In this document: piece by piece, positions 57,261 to 64,000 of the stretch
Layout: each line of letters begins with the position of its first letter
Numbering within the stretch: the first letter of the stretch is position 1
Origin: AC-43 sp963728855
GTDB lineage: Bacteria > Actinomycetota > Actinomycetes > Mycobacteriales > Micromonosporaceae
Length of the DNA: 64,000 nt
Assembly (NCBI GenBank): GCA_963728855.1
Contig: CAVSLN010000007.1
Coordinates: 930,001 to 994,000, forward strand
Direction of reading: 5' to 3'
Translations under genes and position numbers: made by a program
Notes under the pieces: model-generated
Seen by the model: the letters and a program-made list of their open reading frames with translations, nothing else
Database searches by the model: none
What the model was told of the DNA's origin: nothing

Positions 57261-57521
57261 TCAGCCGGCCTGCGCGCCGATCGAGTCCCGGATCTGGTCG
57301 GCGTGCTCGACGCCGGTCGCGCGGGCGCAGTGCGCGCAGCAGAAGAACCGGCCGTCCACCTCCACGCCGTGCCCCACGATCTTGCAGCTGCAGTGCTCGC
57401 ACACCGGCGCCATCCGCTGGATCGCGCACTCGAACGCGTCGAAGACGTGTACGGCGCCGCCCGCCGCCCGGATCTCGAATGACATCCAGTAGTCGTTGCC
57501 GCACACTTCACAGACCGCCAT
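57261..57521 (-). CDS. Small cysteine-rich zinc-binding protein
   Basis: The 86-residue product has paired cysteines typical of zinc ribbons: CEVCGNDYWMSFEIRAAG, FECAIQRMAPVCEHCSCK and FFCCAHCAR. The spacing suggests two metal sites. Close relatives are common single genes in actinobacteria but lack an assigned role; redox or metal handling is plausible. Nothing recognisable lies in the 150 bp between it and the LuxR gene. Confidence 0.85.
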   Translation of the reverse strand: MAVCEVCGNDYWMSFEIRAAGGAVHVFDAFECAIQRMAPVCEHCSCKIVGHGVEVDGRFFCCAHCARATGVEHADQIRDSIGAQAG

Positions 57522-57659
57522 CGGTACCCCCTAACTCTGCCTTCCCGCAGCCTGTGCCCGGCGCGGAGCCGGCGCAACCGGAACGGGCAAAATGGGCCAA
57601 CCAACCCAGCATTGACCAGCCTGTTGTTTTGCTTGCCGGCACCCTGGGAACCTGGCTCC

Positions 57660-60098
57660 GTGACCTTGCCCGGTGAACCGACCCTGCCAGGTGAGCCGAC
57701 GCTGCCCGGCGGCCCCCGGCGCCGCGGACTTGACGGCCCGCCCGATGATGGGACGGTCGGCCGCCGTACCGGCGCCGGCGGTGTGCAGGCTGGTCCCGCC
57801 GGTGACGGCTGGCCTGGCCACGGGCGGGCGGGGGCGGCCACGAGGTACCCGGCGAAAGCGGGCAGGCGGCGGCGCGGTGCCTGGTGGGTGGCGGCCGTGA
57901 TGGTGTTCATGGTGCTCTCGTGCTCCGGCCTCGCCGTCGCCGGCTACTACTTCGACACCGTCCCGACCCCGGAGGAGCTGCGGCTTCCCGAGGCGACGAC
58001 GGTCTACTTCGCCGACGGCAAGACGGTGATGGCCAAGCTGGGCAGCGAGAACCGGACCATCCTGAGCTTCGGGCAGATGAACGACGCGGTGAAGCAGAGC
58101 ATCGTCGCGGCCGAGGACCAGACCTACTGGACCAATCCGGGGGTGGACTTCCGGGGGGTACTGCGGGCCGCGTGGAACAACGTCACCGGCGGACAGACCC
58201 AGGGCGCCTCGACGATCAGCCAGCAGTACGTGCGCTTCGCCGCCGACCTCAAGGGCGTGACCTACTCGCGGAAGATGCGCGAGGCGGTGATGGCGTGGAA
58301 GCTCGACGACAAGTACTCCAAAGCGCAGGTCCTGGAGTTCTACCTCAACACGGTGCCGTTCGGCCGGGGCTCGTACGGGATCGAGGCGGCCGCCCAGGCG
58401 TACTTCGGCAAGACCGCGGGGCGCGACGCGCCCGTCGAGCGCCAGCTCACCGTCGCCGAGGCGATGGTGCTCGTGTCGATGGTCAAGCAGCCCGAAGCGG
58501 ACCCGGACGACCCGACCGGACATCCGGGGTACGACCCGAAACGCGGCCCGGTCGCGCTGGCCAACTCCAAGGCCCGGTGGGCGTACGTCCGCGACGGCAT
58601 GGTCAAGCTGCACTACCTGACGCAGGCGCAGGCCGACGGGCTGCGGTACCCGGACACCGTCATCGATGACAACCCCGCCGCCCGGCAGTCCGGCCTCGAC
58701 CGGCCCACCGGCCTGGTCGTCAACCAGGTGCTCAGCGAGCTGCGCAAGACCGAACCGTTCAAGGGCAAGGCGAAGGACTACATCCAGAACGGCGGCTTCC
58801 AGATCGTCACCACGCTTGACAAGGGCGCCCAGGACGCGGCCGAGGCGTCGGCGGACATCCGGCGACCGAGCGCTCCCGCGGCCGTACGGGGGCAGCCGGG
58901 CGACTGGCAGGCCGCGCTCGTCGCGGCGGAGCCCGGTACGGGACGGATCCTCGCCTACTACGGCGGCCCCAGCGGCACCGGCGCCGACTACGCGGGCTCG
59001 TACTACGACGAGGCCGGCGACCCGCACGGCTTCGGCCAGCACCCGCCCGGCTCGTCGTTCAAGGTGTACGACCTCGCCGAGGCGCTGCGGCAGAAGGTCT
59101 CGGTGAAGTCGCACTGGGACAGCCCGCCCGTGAAGGAGTTCCCGGCCAGCGGGCGGACGAACGGCTCCCCGGCCGGGCCGGTACGCAACTCCAGCACCGC
59201 GCCGTGCCAGCCCGACTGCACGCTCGTCGAGGCCACCGTCGCCTCGCTGAACGTCACGTTCTTCGACCTCACCGAGCACCTCGGCACCGGCAACGTCATC
59301 GACATGGCGCGCAAGGCCGGCGTGGACGCCATGTGGGCCAACGACTCCGGGAAGCCCGAGCCGGTCCGGGTGGACCTGCGCGGCCGTACGGGCCCGGACG
59401 TGGCGTCGCGCTTCTCCACCGAGGTCGGCATCGGCCAGTACGGCGTCACCGTGCTCGACCACGCCAACGGCATGGCCACCTTCGCCGGTGGCGGTACCCG
59501 TGCCGACGCCCACTTCGTGCGCTCGGTGACCCGGCGCGGCGACCAGATGTACGGCGAGAAGCTCACCCACACCGACATCGGCCTGGGCCGCGAGCAGGTC
59601 AACGAGCTGAGCTGGACGCTGAGCCAGGTGGCCGCCGCGAAGCTGCCCAACGGCTGGGACGCGGCCGGCAAGACCGGTACCTGGCAGCACGGCGACAGCA
59701 CGACCGACAACGCGCACACCTGGATGGTCGGGTACACCCGGGCCATCGCGGCCGCGGTGTGGCTCGGCACGACCGACGGCAAGCCGCTGGTCACGAGCAA
59801 CGGCTCGCACGACGTGTTCGGCGCCAGCTTCCCCGGGCCGATCTGGCGGCAGTTCATGGTGCAGGCCACCGCCGCGCTGAAGCCCGACAGCAACCTCAAG
59901 CACTTCGAGCAGCCCACGTTCCCGGGCGAGAGCCCGTCCCCGGCACCGACCAGGAGCACCCCTCCGCCGAGCTCCCCGCCGCCGTCCAAGCAGCCGAGCC
60001 AGAAGCCCAGCCCGTCGACTCCGCCGCCGACCTGCCAGCCGCCGGGGCCGTGCCGGACGCCGAGCCCGACCCCGACCAAGACCCAGGCCCGGGCCTGA
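57660..60098 (+). CDS. Class A penicillin-binding protein (bifunctional glycosyltransferase/transpeptidase)
   Basis: Polymerises and cross-links peptidoglycan. The 812-residue product has a Pro/Gly-rich cytoplasmic N-terminus (PGEPTLPGEPTLPGG repeats), one membrane helix (AAVMVFMVLSCSGLAVAGYY), a GT51 domain with the catalytic Glu152 (VAAEDQTYW) and GASTISQQYVRF, and a transpeptidase domain with Ser465-Lys468 (GSSFK), SLN and Lys671 in KTG. A Pro/Ser/Thr tail of about 60 residues follows, without a PASTA module. The GTG at 57660 is taken as start; an upstream TTG at 57612 would add 16 residues. Confidence 0.93.
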   Translation: MTLPGEPTLPGEPTLPGGPRRRGLDGPPDDGTVGRRTGAGGVQAGPAGDGWPGHGRAGAATRYPAKAGRRRRGAWWVAAVMVFMVLSCSGLAVAGYYFDTVPTPEELRLPEATTVYFADGKTVMAKLGSENRTILSFGQMNDAVKQSIVAAEDQTYWTNPGVDFRGVLRAAWNNVTGGQTQGASTISQQYVRFAADLKGVTYSRKMREAVMAWKLDDKYSKAQVLEFYLNTVPFGRGSYGIEAAAQAYFGKTAGRDAPVERQLTVAEAMVLVSMVKQPEADPDDPTGHPGYDPKRGPVALANSKARWAYVRDGMVKLHYLTQAQADGLRYPDTVIDDNPAARQSGLDRPTGLVVNQVLSELRKTEPFKGKAKDYIQNGGFQIVTTLDKGAQDAAEASADIRRPSAPAAVRGQPGDWQAALVAAEPGTGRILAYYGGPSGTGADYAGSYYDEAGDPHGFGQHPPGSSFKVYDLAEALRQKVSVKSHWDSPPVKEFPASGRTNGSPAGPVRNSSTAPCQPDCTLVEATVASLNVTFFDLTEHLGTGNVIDMARKAGVDAMWANDSGKPEPVRVDLRGRTGPDVASRFSTEVGIGQYGVTVLDHANGMATFAGGGTRADAHFVRSVTRRGDQMYGEKLTHTDIGLGREQVNELSWTLSQVAAAKLPNGWDAAGKTGTWQHGDSTTDNAHTWMVGYTRAIAAAVWLGTTDGKPLVTSNGSHDVFGASFPGPIWRQFMVQATAALKPDSNLKHFEQPTFPGESPSPAPTRSTPPPSSPPPSKQPSQKPSPSTPPPTCQPPGPCRTPSPTPTKTQARA

Positions 60099-60200
60099 CC
60101 TGCTCAGCCCGTCAAAAGCCCTGCTCCACCAGCCGGGTTCCGTGCTCGTCGATGACGTGCCGCTGGTCTGACCCGCCGACGATCCGCGAGCAGCTGTCGC

Positions 60201-61433
60201 TCAGCCGCAGACACGGTCGGGCCACGGCAGTCGGGGAGCGTCCCGGCCGTCGCGGTGGACCCGGGCGAACCGGAGCAGGAAGGCGGCCACGCCGGCCGTA
60301 CCCTGCATCCACCCGGCCTGCGGCGGCAGCACCGGGTTGGTCGCGGTGTGCTCGACGTTGGACCAGCACAGGTCGTCGCCCACCGCGGTGGCCCGGTCGA
60401 GGACGTCGCTCACGAGGTCGTCGGCCCAGTCCAGCCATGCGGTCTCGCCGGTCGCCTGGTACCGGTCGAGGGCCAGCTCGCCGACGCCGGCCGTACCGCA
60501 GCACTGCCCGACGTTGTCCCAGAAGCCGGGGTACCGCCGGGCCGGCAGGCCGCTGTGCCGCAGCGCGGTAAGGCTGCCGCGTACCGCGTCGTCCCAGCCG
60601 GGCTCGACGCGGGCCAGCTCCAGGAACAGCTGGACGGTACCGGTCGGGCCGTGGCACCAGCCCCACGACTGCGGTGCGGCCCAGGACTGCTGCGGGATCG
60701 AGTGCGGTACGGCGACCCCGCCGTCGTCGCGCCGGCCGATCTCCAGCAGCCGGGCGGCTCCGGACCGGGCGAGCGCGAGCAGGTCAGGGCGGGCGAGCAC
60801 GGTACCGGCACGGGCCAGGGCGAACGCCACGCCGGCCGTACCGTGCGAGAGGTTGGGCATCACGAAGTCCGCGCCCGGCTTGTTCCGCCAGTCGACGCCC
60901 GCCCCGGCCGGCTCGGCCGCCCCGGCCAGCCCCTCGGCGAACCGGGCGGCCCCGGCCAGCTCGCCCAGGTCGGCGAGGAGCAGTACGACACCGGCGTCCC
61001 CCAAGAGCAGGTCGCGTACGGGCGACCGGTCGGCTCCGGCGATCTCCCGCGCGATCCACCGGGCACCCATGGCGGCCGTCTCGTCGCCGCTGGCCGCCGC
61101 CCAGCACGCCAGCGCCGCCGCCCGTCCGGCCGCGCCGCAGTAGAGCGAGGTGTCGGTCGCCGTCCCCGCGCCGTTCGATGTCGAGGCGGATGGACGCGGA
61201 CGCCACGGAGAGCCGAGCGAGCCCGTCGCCGTGGCGTGCCGGTGCGTTTCCAGCCGCCGGCCCAGCAGGGCGTCGCGGATGGCGAGCGCGGCGTCGTCGT
61301 ACTCGCGGACGCCACCGGCCCGCGCCTCCGCGAAGGCGCGCAGCACACCGGCGGTGCCCGCGTAGACGGTGTCGTCGGGCAGTTGTTGACCGGCGACCCA
61401 GCGCAGCCCGGCCAGCCCGGCGGATGCGGTCAT
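60201..61433 (-). CDS. LanC-like protein (lanthionine synthetase C family), orphan
   Basis: LanC proteins are alpha-toroids that close thioether rings in lanthipeptides; LanC-like proteins also occur alone. The 410-residue product shows repeated GxxG helices: SLYCGAAGRAAAL, LLGDAGVVLLLADLG, NLSHGTAGVAFALARA, WCHGPTGTVQLFLEL, QCCGTAGVGELALDR and GWMQGTAGVAAFLLRF. Of the usual zinc ligands the first Cys (WCHG) is present, but the second site reads Cys-Cys instead of Cys-His. No dehydratase or precursor gene is within this window. The 102-bp gap to the penicillin-binding protein gene holds nothing certain. Confidence 0.83.
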   Translation of the reverse strand: MTASAGLAGLRWVAGQQLPDDTVYAGTAGVLRAFAEARAGGVREYDDAALAIRDALLGRRLETHRHATATGSLGSPWRPRPSASTSNGAGTATDTSLYCGAAGRAAALACWAAASGDETAAMGARWIAREIAGADRSPVRDLLLGDAGVVLLLADLGELAGAARFAEGLAGAAEPAGAGVDWRNKPGADFVMPNLSHGTAGVAFALARAGTVLARPDLLALARSGAARLLEIGRRDDGGVAVPHSIPQQSWAAPQSWGWCHGPTGTVQLFLELARVEPGWDDAVRGSLTALRHSGLPARRYPGFWDNVGQCCGTAGVGELALDRYQATGETAWLDWADDLVSDVLDRATAVGDDLCWSNVEHTATNPVLPPQAGWMQGTAGVAAFLLRFARVHRDGRDAPRLPWPDRVCG

Positions 61434-61581
61434 GCTGAGCAGAATAGTGCGGCGGACGCCGCTTCTCCCGTGAGGATCAGGTAATGGTTACGGCCCAGCA
61501 CAGGGCGCGACGCGAGCGCACGTAAGGCAGCGCGGCGTCAGCGAGCACCGGTGCGGGCGTGATCCGGAGCACACTGCAAGG

Positions 61582-62532
61582 GTGACGGTGGTACGCCGCC
61601 GGTGGCTGCTGGTCGCGGTGATGCTCGCCGGGGCGGCGGTCGCCGGCTTCCTGGCGGCCGACCGGGGCGCGGTGCGGCCACCGCCCGCACCGGGTGCCGC
61701 CCGCCCGGGTGCACCGGCCCCGGCCGTGCCCGGCACCACGGCGCCGTGCGCGCCGGCCGGCCACGGCCCAGCCGGGCCCGACCTGGCCGGGCTGCTCATC
61801 GACCCGGCCCGGGTCAGGCTGTCGGGGGCGCTGGAGCGCTGCGACCGTACCGCCCGCGAGGGTCCGTGGACCGTGGTGGTACGCCGGCCGGGCGGCTCGC
61901 TCGGCCGGCACGGCGCGGTGGTCACGTTCCCGTTGCAGGCGCCGCCGGGCCGGGACAACGGCACGCTGGTCAACATCGATGGGGTGACCGGGGTGTCGTC
62001 CGGCGGTGCGGTGACGTGGCCGCTGGCCGGCGGGTACGCCCGGGTGCGCGGCGACCTGAGCGAGGCCGAGCTGGTGGCGGTGGCCGCCCGTACGGTCGTG
62101 GTCGACGGACGGCCGGTGGTACGCCCGCTCACTGGCCTGGCCGTCGTGTCCAGCGGACCGTACCGGCCGGCGGTCATCCACGAGGTCCGGTACGGTGCGG
62201 CCGCGCTCGGTGAGCAGGTGGCGCTCGGTGACGGGCTGGTCTACACGGGCGTGGCGACCGGAGGCGGCTTCGAGGACCTGCTGTACGCGGTGCACGCGGG
62301 CCAGGACACGAACCGGCCCGGCGTCGTGTCGACCGTACTCGGCGGGAACGGGACGCTGGCGTGGGAGCCGGCGCCCGGCGTCGTGGCGTACGTCGGCTAC
62401 AGCGGCTCGCCCCTGACCGCCGGCGCGGCGGCGGCCCTCGAACGCCTCGCCCGGCGGTCCCGGCTGCTGACCACGGCCGAGTGGCGGGCCATCCACCCGC
62501 AGACCATCGAGGAAGTCAACAATTTCGATTGA
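61582..62532 (+). CDS. Membrane-anchored or secreted protein of unknown function
   Basis: The 316-residue product has an N-terminal hydrophobic segment (WLLVAVMLAGAAVAGFLAAD), a Pro/Ala-rich stretch with an isolated Cys, and a beta-rich extracytoplasmic domain (GPWTVVVRRPGGSLGRHGAV, GTLVNIDGVTGVSSGGAVTW, VIHEVRYGAAALGEQVALGD). I recognise no family. GTG 61582 is the longest sensible start and has no ribosome site. The 148 bp between it and the LanC gene is a divergent promoter region without further recognisable features. Confidence 0.7.
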   Translation: MTVVRRRWLLVAVMLAGAAVAGFLAADRGAVRPPPAPGAARPGAPAPAVPGTTAPCAPAGHGPAGPDLAGLLIDPARVRLSGALERCDRTAREGPWTVVVRRPGGSLGRHGAVVTFPLQAPPGRDNGTLVNIDGVTGVSSGGAVTWPLAGGYARVRGDLSEAELVAVAARTVVVDGRPVVRPLTGLAVVSSGPYRPAVIHEVRYGAAALGEQVALGDGLVYTGVATGGGFEDLLYAVHAGQDTNRPGVVSTVLGGNGTLAWEPAPGVVAYVGYSGSPLTAGAAAALERLARRSRLLTTAEWRAIHPQTIEEVNNFD

Positions 62533-62537
62533 GCTTG

Positions 62538-63500
62538 ATGCAACCGAACGTGATCCCCACCCCGTCCTTATGCGCAGAGGCCCTTCAACCGAACGGGGGT
62601 ACGGACGGCATGCTGTCTGCCTTGGCGGCGCCCACGTGGACGCCGATGACGCCGGAGCAACGGGAACAGTTCGACCAGCACGGATACCTGACGCTGCCAG
62701 GTGTGCTCACGCCGGACGAGGTGGCGCACTACGCCGCCGCGCTGGACCGGGTGTACGAGCGCGCCGCGGCCACCGGCAGGCTGGGGCCGGACGGTGCCCT
62801 GCACCGGCTCAGCGCGGTCACCTCCTGCCCGGATCTGTCCGGACTCATCGACCACCCGCGCGTCTTCCCGCTGGTGTGGTCCCTGCTCGGCTGGAACCTG
62901 CACATCTACCACTCGCACCTCGACGTACACCCGCCGGTCAGGGCGAACAAGCCGTTCCGGTGGGAATGGCACCAGGACGGCGGGCGGCAGAACCGGGAGC
63001 TGGAGACCGACCCGCGCCCGAGGATGTCGGTCAAGCTCGCCTTCTGGCTGTCGGATGTGTCCGAGCCGGGACGCGGGAACCTGACTGTCATTCCAGACAG
63101 CCACCGCACCAACTGGCTGCCCGGGCCGCCCCGGCGCGACATGCCGTGGCCGGCGCCGCCGGGCGCGACCGCGGTGCAGGTCAACCCCGGTGACGTGCTG
63201 CTGTTCGACCGTCGCCTGTGGCACGCGCGGTCGGACAACCGCTCATCGGTGGTACGGAAGGTGGCGTTCTTCGGGTACACGTACCGCTGGGTGGCCGGCC
63301 GGGACGAGGTGGCGGACCTGCCCGAGAAGGACTGGTGGGCCGGGCTCAACCCGGTGCAGCGCCAGCTCCTCGGCCACCCCAGCGACGGTACGGTCGACGG
63401 CGACCACCGCTGGGGGCACGACCCCGAGACGGTGCCCCTCCACTGCGCGCTGCGCGACCGTGGCCTGCTCACCGCCGAGCACCCGCCACTGGCGCCGTGA
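62538..63500 (+). CDS. Phytanoyl-CoA dioxygenase (PhyH) family protein
   Basis: Fe(II)/2-oxoglutarate-dependent oxygenase. The product (320 codons from ATG 62538, 296 from ATG 62610) has the cupin metal triad: HxD in EWHQDGGRQN and the distal His in DRRLWHARSDNRSS, followed by the 2-oxoglutarate-binding Arg/Ser. Start PMTPEQREQFDQHGYLTLPG is typical. ATG 62610 is the more likely start because the interval 62541-62596 is flanked by an 11-bp direct repeat that looks regulatory. Substrate unknown; such enzymes often tailor natural products. Confidence 0.85.
   Translation: MQPNVIPTPSLCAEALQPNGGTDGMLSALAAPTWTPMTPEQREQFDQHGYLTLPGVLTPDEVAHYAAALDRVYERAAATGRLGPDGALHRLSAVTSCPDLSGLIDHPRVFPLVWSLLGWNLHIYHSHLDVHPPVRANKPFRWEWHQDGGRQNRELETDPRPRMSVKLAFWLSDVSEPGRGNLTVIPDSHRTNWLPGPPRRDMPWPAPPGATAVQVNPGDVLLFDRRLWHARSDNRSSVVRKVAFFGYTYRWVAGRDEVADLPEKDWWAGLNPVQRQLLGHPSDGTVDGDHRWGHDPETVPLHCALRDRGLLTAEHPPLAP
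62541..62596 (+). repeat. Direct repeat CAACCGAACG before the PhyH gene
   Basis: CAACCGAACG occurs at 62541-62550 and again at 62586-62595, 45 bp apart. The two copies bracket the region just upstream of ATG 62610. They may be binding sites of a regulator; alternatively they are part of an N-terminal extension of the protein. Confidence 0.4.
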
Positions 63501-63537
63501 TGCCCGTAGCCGACCGCTCCCGGTAGCCCGACCGTCC

Positions 63538-64000
63538 TCAGTAGCCGACCGCGCAGCCGTCGGCGCGGGGCTCGGAACCCGCGACGTAGCCGCCGTCCGG
63601 GGTACGCCAGATCGCCTGGCCGTACCCGTACCCGGCGGACGCGTCCACGGTGACCTCGTGCCCGCGCCGGCGCAGCGCGTCGACCGCCGCCTCCCCGAGC
63701 CGCGGCTCGACGGACAGCCGCCGCCCGGAGTGCCAGTACCAGCGGGGCGCGTCCAGCGCCGCCTGCGGGTCCAGCCCACCGTCCACAGTGGACGTCACGA
63801 GCTGGACGTGGCCCTGCGGCTGCATGTGCCCGCCCATCACGCCGAACGGCCCGACCGGCTGACCGGCGCGGGTCAGGAACCCCGGGATGATGGTGTGGTA
63901 CGGGCGCTTCCCGCCGGCCACCACGTTCGGGTGCCCCGGCCGTACGGAGAACCCGACGCCCCGGTTCTGCAGGCCGAACCCGTACCCGGGGACGGTCACG
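63538..64000 (-). CDS. Gamma-glutamyltransferase, C-terminal part (runs off the window)
   Basis: At least 153 C-terminal residues of the small subunit: FGLQNRGVGFSVRPGHPNVV, RPYHTIIPGFLTRAGQPVGP, FGVMGGHMQPQGHVQLVTST and the end AIWRTPDGGYVAGSEPRADG, all typical of Ggt/GGT-like Ntn hydrolases (GVMGG, QPQGH). The autocleavage Thr lies upstream, outside the window. A GTCCACAGTGGAC palindrome (63781-63793) encodes STVD. Acts on glutathione or gamma-glutamyl amides, normally outside the cytoplasm. Confidence 0.9.
   Translation of the reverse strand, partial: VTVPGYGFGLQNRGVGFSVRPGHPNVVAGGKRPYHTIIPGFLTRAGQPVGPFGVMGGHMQPQGHVQLVTSTVDGGLDPQAALDAPRWYWHSGRRLSVEPRLGEAAVDALRRRGHEVTVDASAGYGYGQAIWRTPDGGYVAGSEPRADGCAVGY

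Noticed and set aside
60112..60180. Minus-strand tail RHVIDEHGTRLVEQGF beyond the LanC-like gene
   Set aside because: Too short to call; it could be a remnant or a frame of the LanC gene end, but there is no start or ribosome site.

Overview
The DNA is very GC-rich, with G or C at most third codon positions, frequent GTG starts and many 4-base stop/start overlaps, so it comes from an actinomycete. Several genes are typical of the Micromonosporaceae and their relatives: a GerW-type sporulation protein, a DUF1918 protein, a DUF5753-type helix-turn-helix regulator next to a PF04672-type methyltransferase, a GuaB1-type IMP dehydrogenase/GMP reductase homologue, and an LprG-P55-like pair. The family-level assignment is inference. 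I see no rRNA, tRNA, CRISPR array, insertion sequence, phage or plasmid backbone. This looks like an ordinary chromosomal arm with much small-scale gene decay and repeat insertion.

Layout. Positions 1-7613 hold a plus-strand acyl-CoA carboxylase cluster (AtuA-like protein with a frameshift, carboxyltransferase, biotin carboxylase/carrier, acyl-CoA dehydrogenase, ruined O-methyltransferase). Positions 7633-10055 encode a secreted beta-glucan pair (GH16 with ricin-type lectin, internally deleted GH3). Positions 10351-19868 are mixed housekeeping and cell-surface genes: PhoD phosphatase, PASTA lipoprotein, zinc alcohol dehydrogenase, GerW, GuaB1, DUF1918, esterase, Ser/Thr kinase, VOC protein. 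Positions 19917-28055 hold an oxidoreductase, an EAL pseudogene, a LacI regulator divergent from a PfkB kinase, NAD kinase, xylulokinase, an NlpC/P60 hydrolase and a GatB/YqeY fragment. Positions 28107-35926 are a compact minus-strand polyol/sugar operon: DeoR regulator, binding protein, two permeases, zinc dehydrogenase, 2-hydroxyacid dehydrogenase, FGGY kinase. Positions 36226-46084 are mostly single genes (M20 peptidase, STAS protein, L,D-transpeptidase, enoyl-CoA hydratase with pentapeptide protein, XRE-methyltransferase pair, secreted CBM32/FnIII/DUF1080 protein, coiled-coil protein). Positions 46294-52354 are a minus-strand run: LprG-like lipoprotein, P55-like exporter, UBP-type zinc finger, response regulator-thioredoxin reductase fusion, three repeated mini-ORFs, cNMP-binding histidine kinase. 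Positions 52504-64000 carry a glycosyltransferase, a frameshifted membrane protein, a LuxR/ATPase regulator, a small zinc protein, a class A penicillin-binding protein, an orphan LanC-like protein, an envelope protein, a PhyH-like oxygenase and the 3' part of a gamma-glutamyltransferase.

The most unusual material is repetitive DNA. (i) A 42-bp (14-codon) repeat sits in frame inside three unrelated enzymes, in 3, 2 and 1 copies, and is read in two different frames. (ii) A 119-bp unit is repeated three times between the thioredoxin-reductase and kinase genes; each unit is a 40-codon mini-ORF joined to its neighbours by a GTGA overlap. (iii) A 19-bp duplication has split another such junction. 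(iv) The palindrome GTCCACWGTGGAC occurs seven times, in genes and between them. (v) The same double operator (direct plus inverted TACTCAC with identical 19-bp spacing) lies at two places 26 kb apart.

Many genes contain single-base shifts in GC-rich runs (AtuA, methyltransferase, EAL protein, membrane protein, LuxR regulator). Some are clearly accompanied by real deletions, but the isolated ones could be sequencing errors; raw reads would decide.
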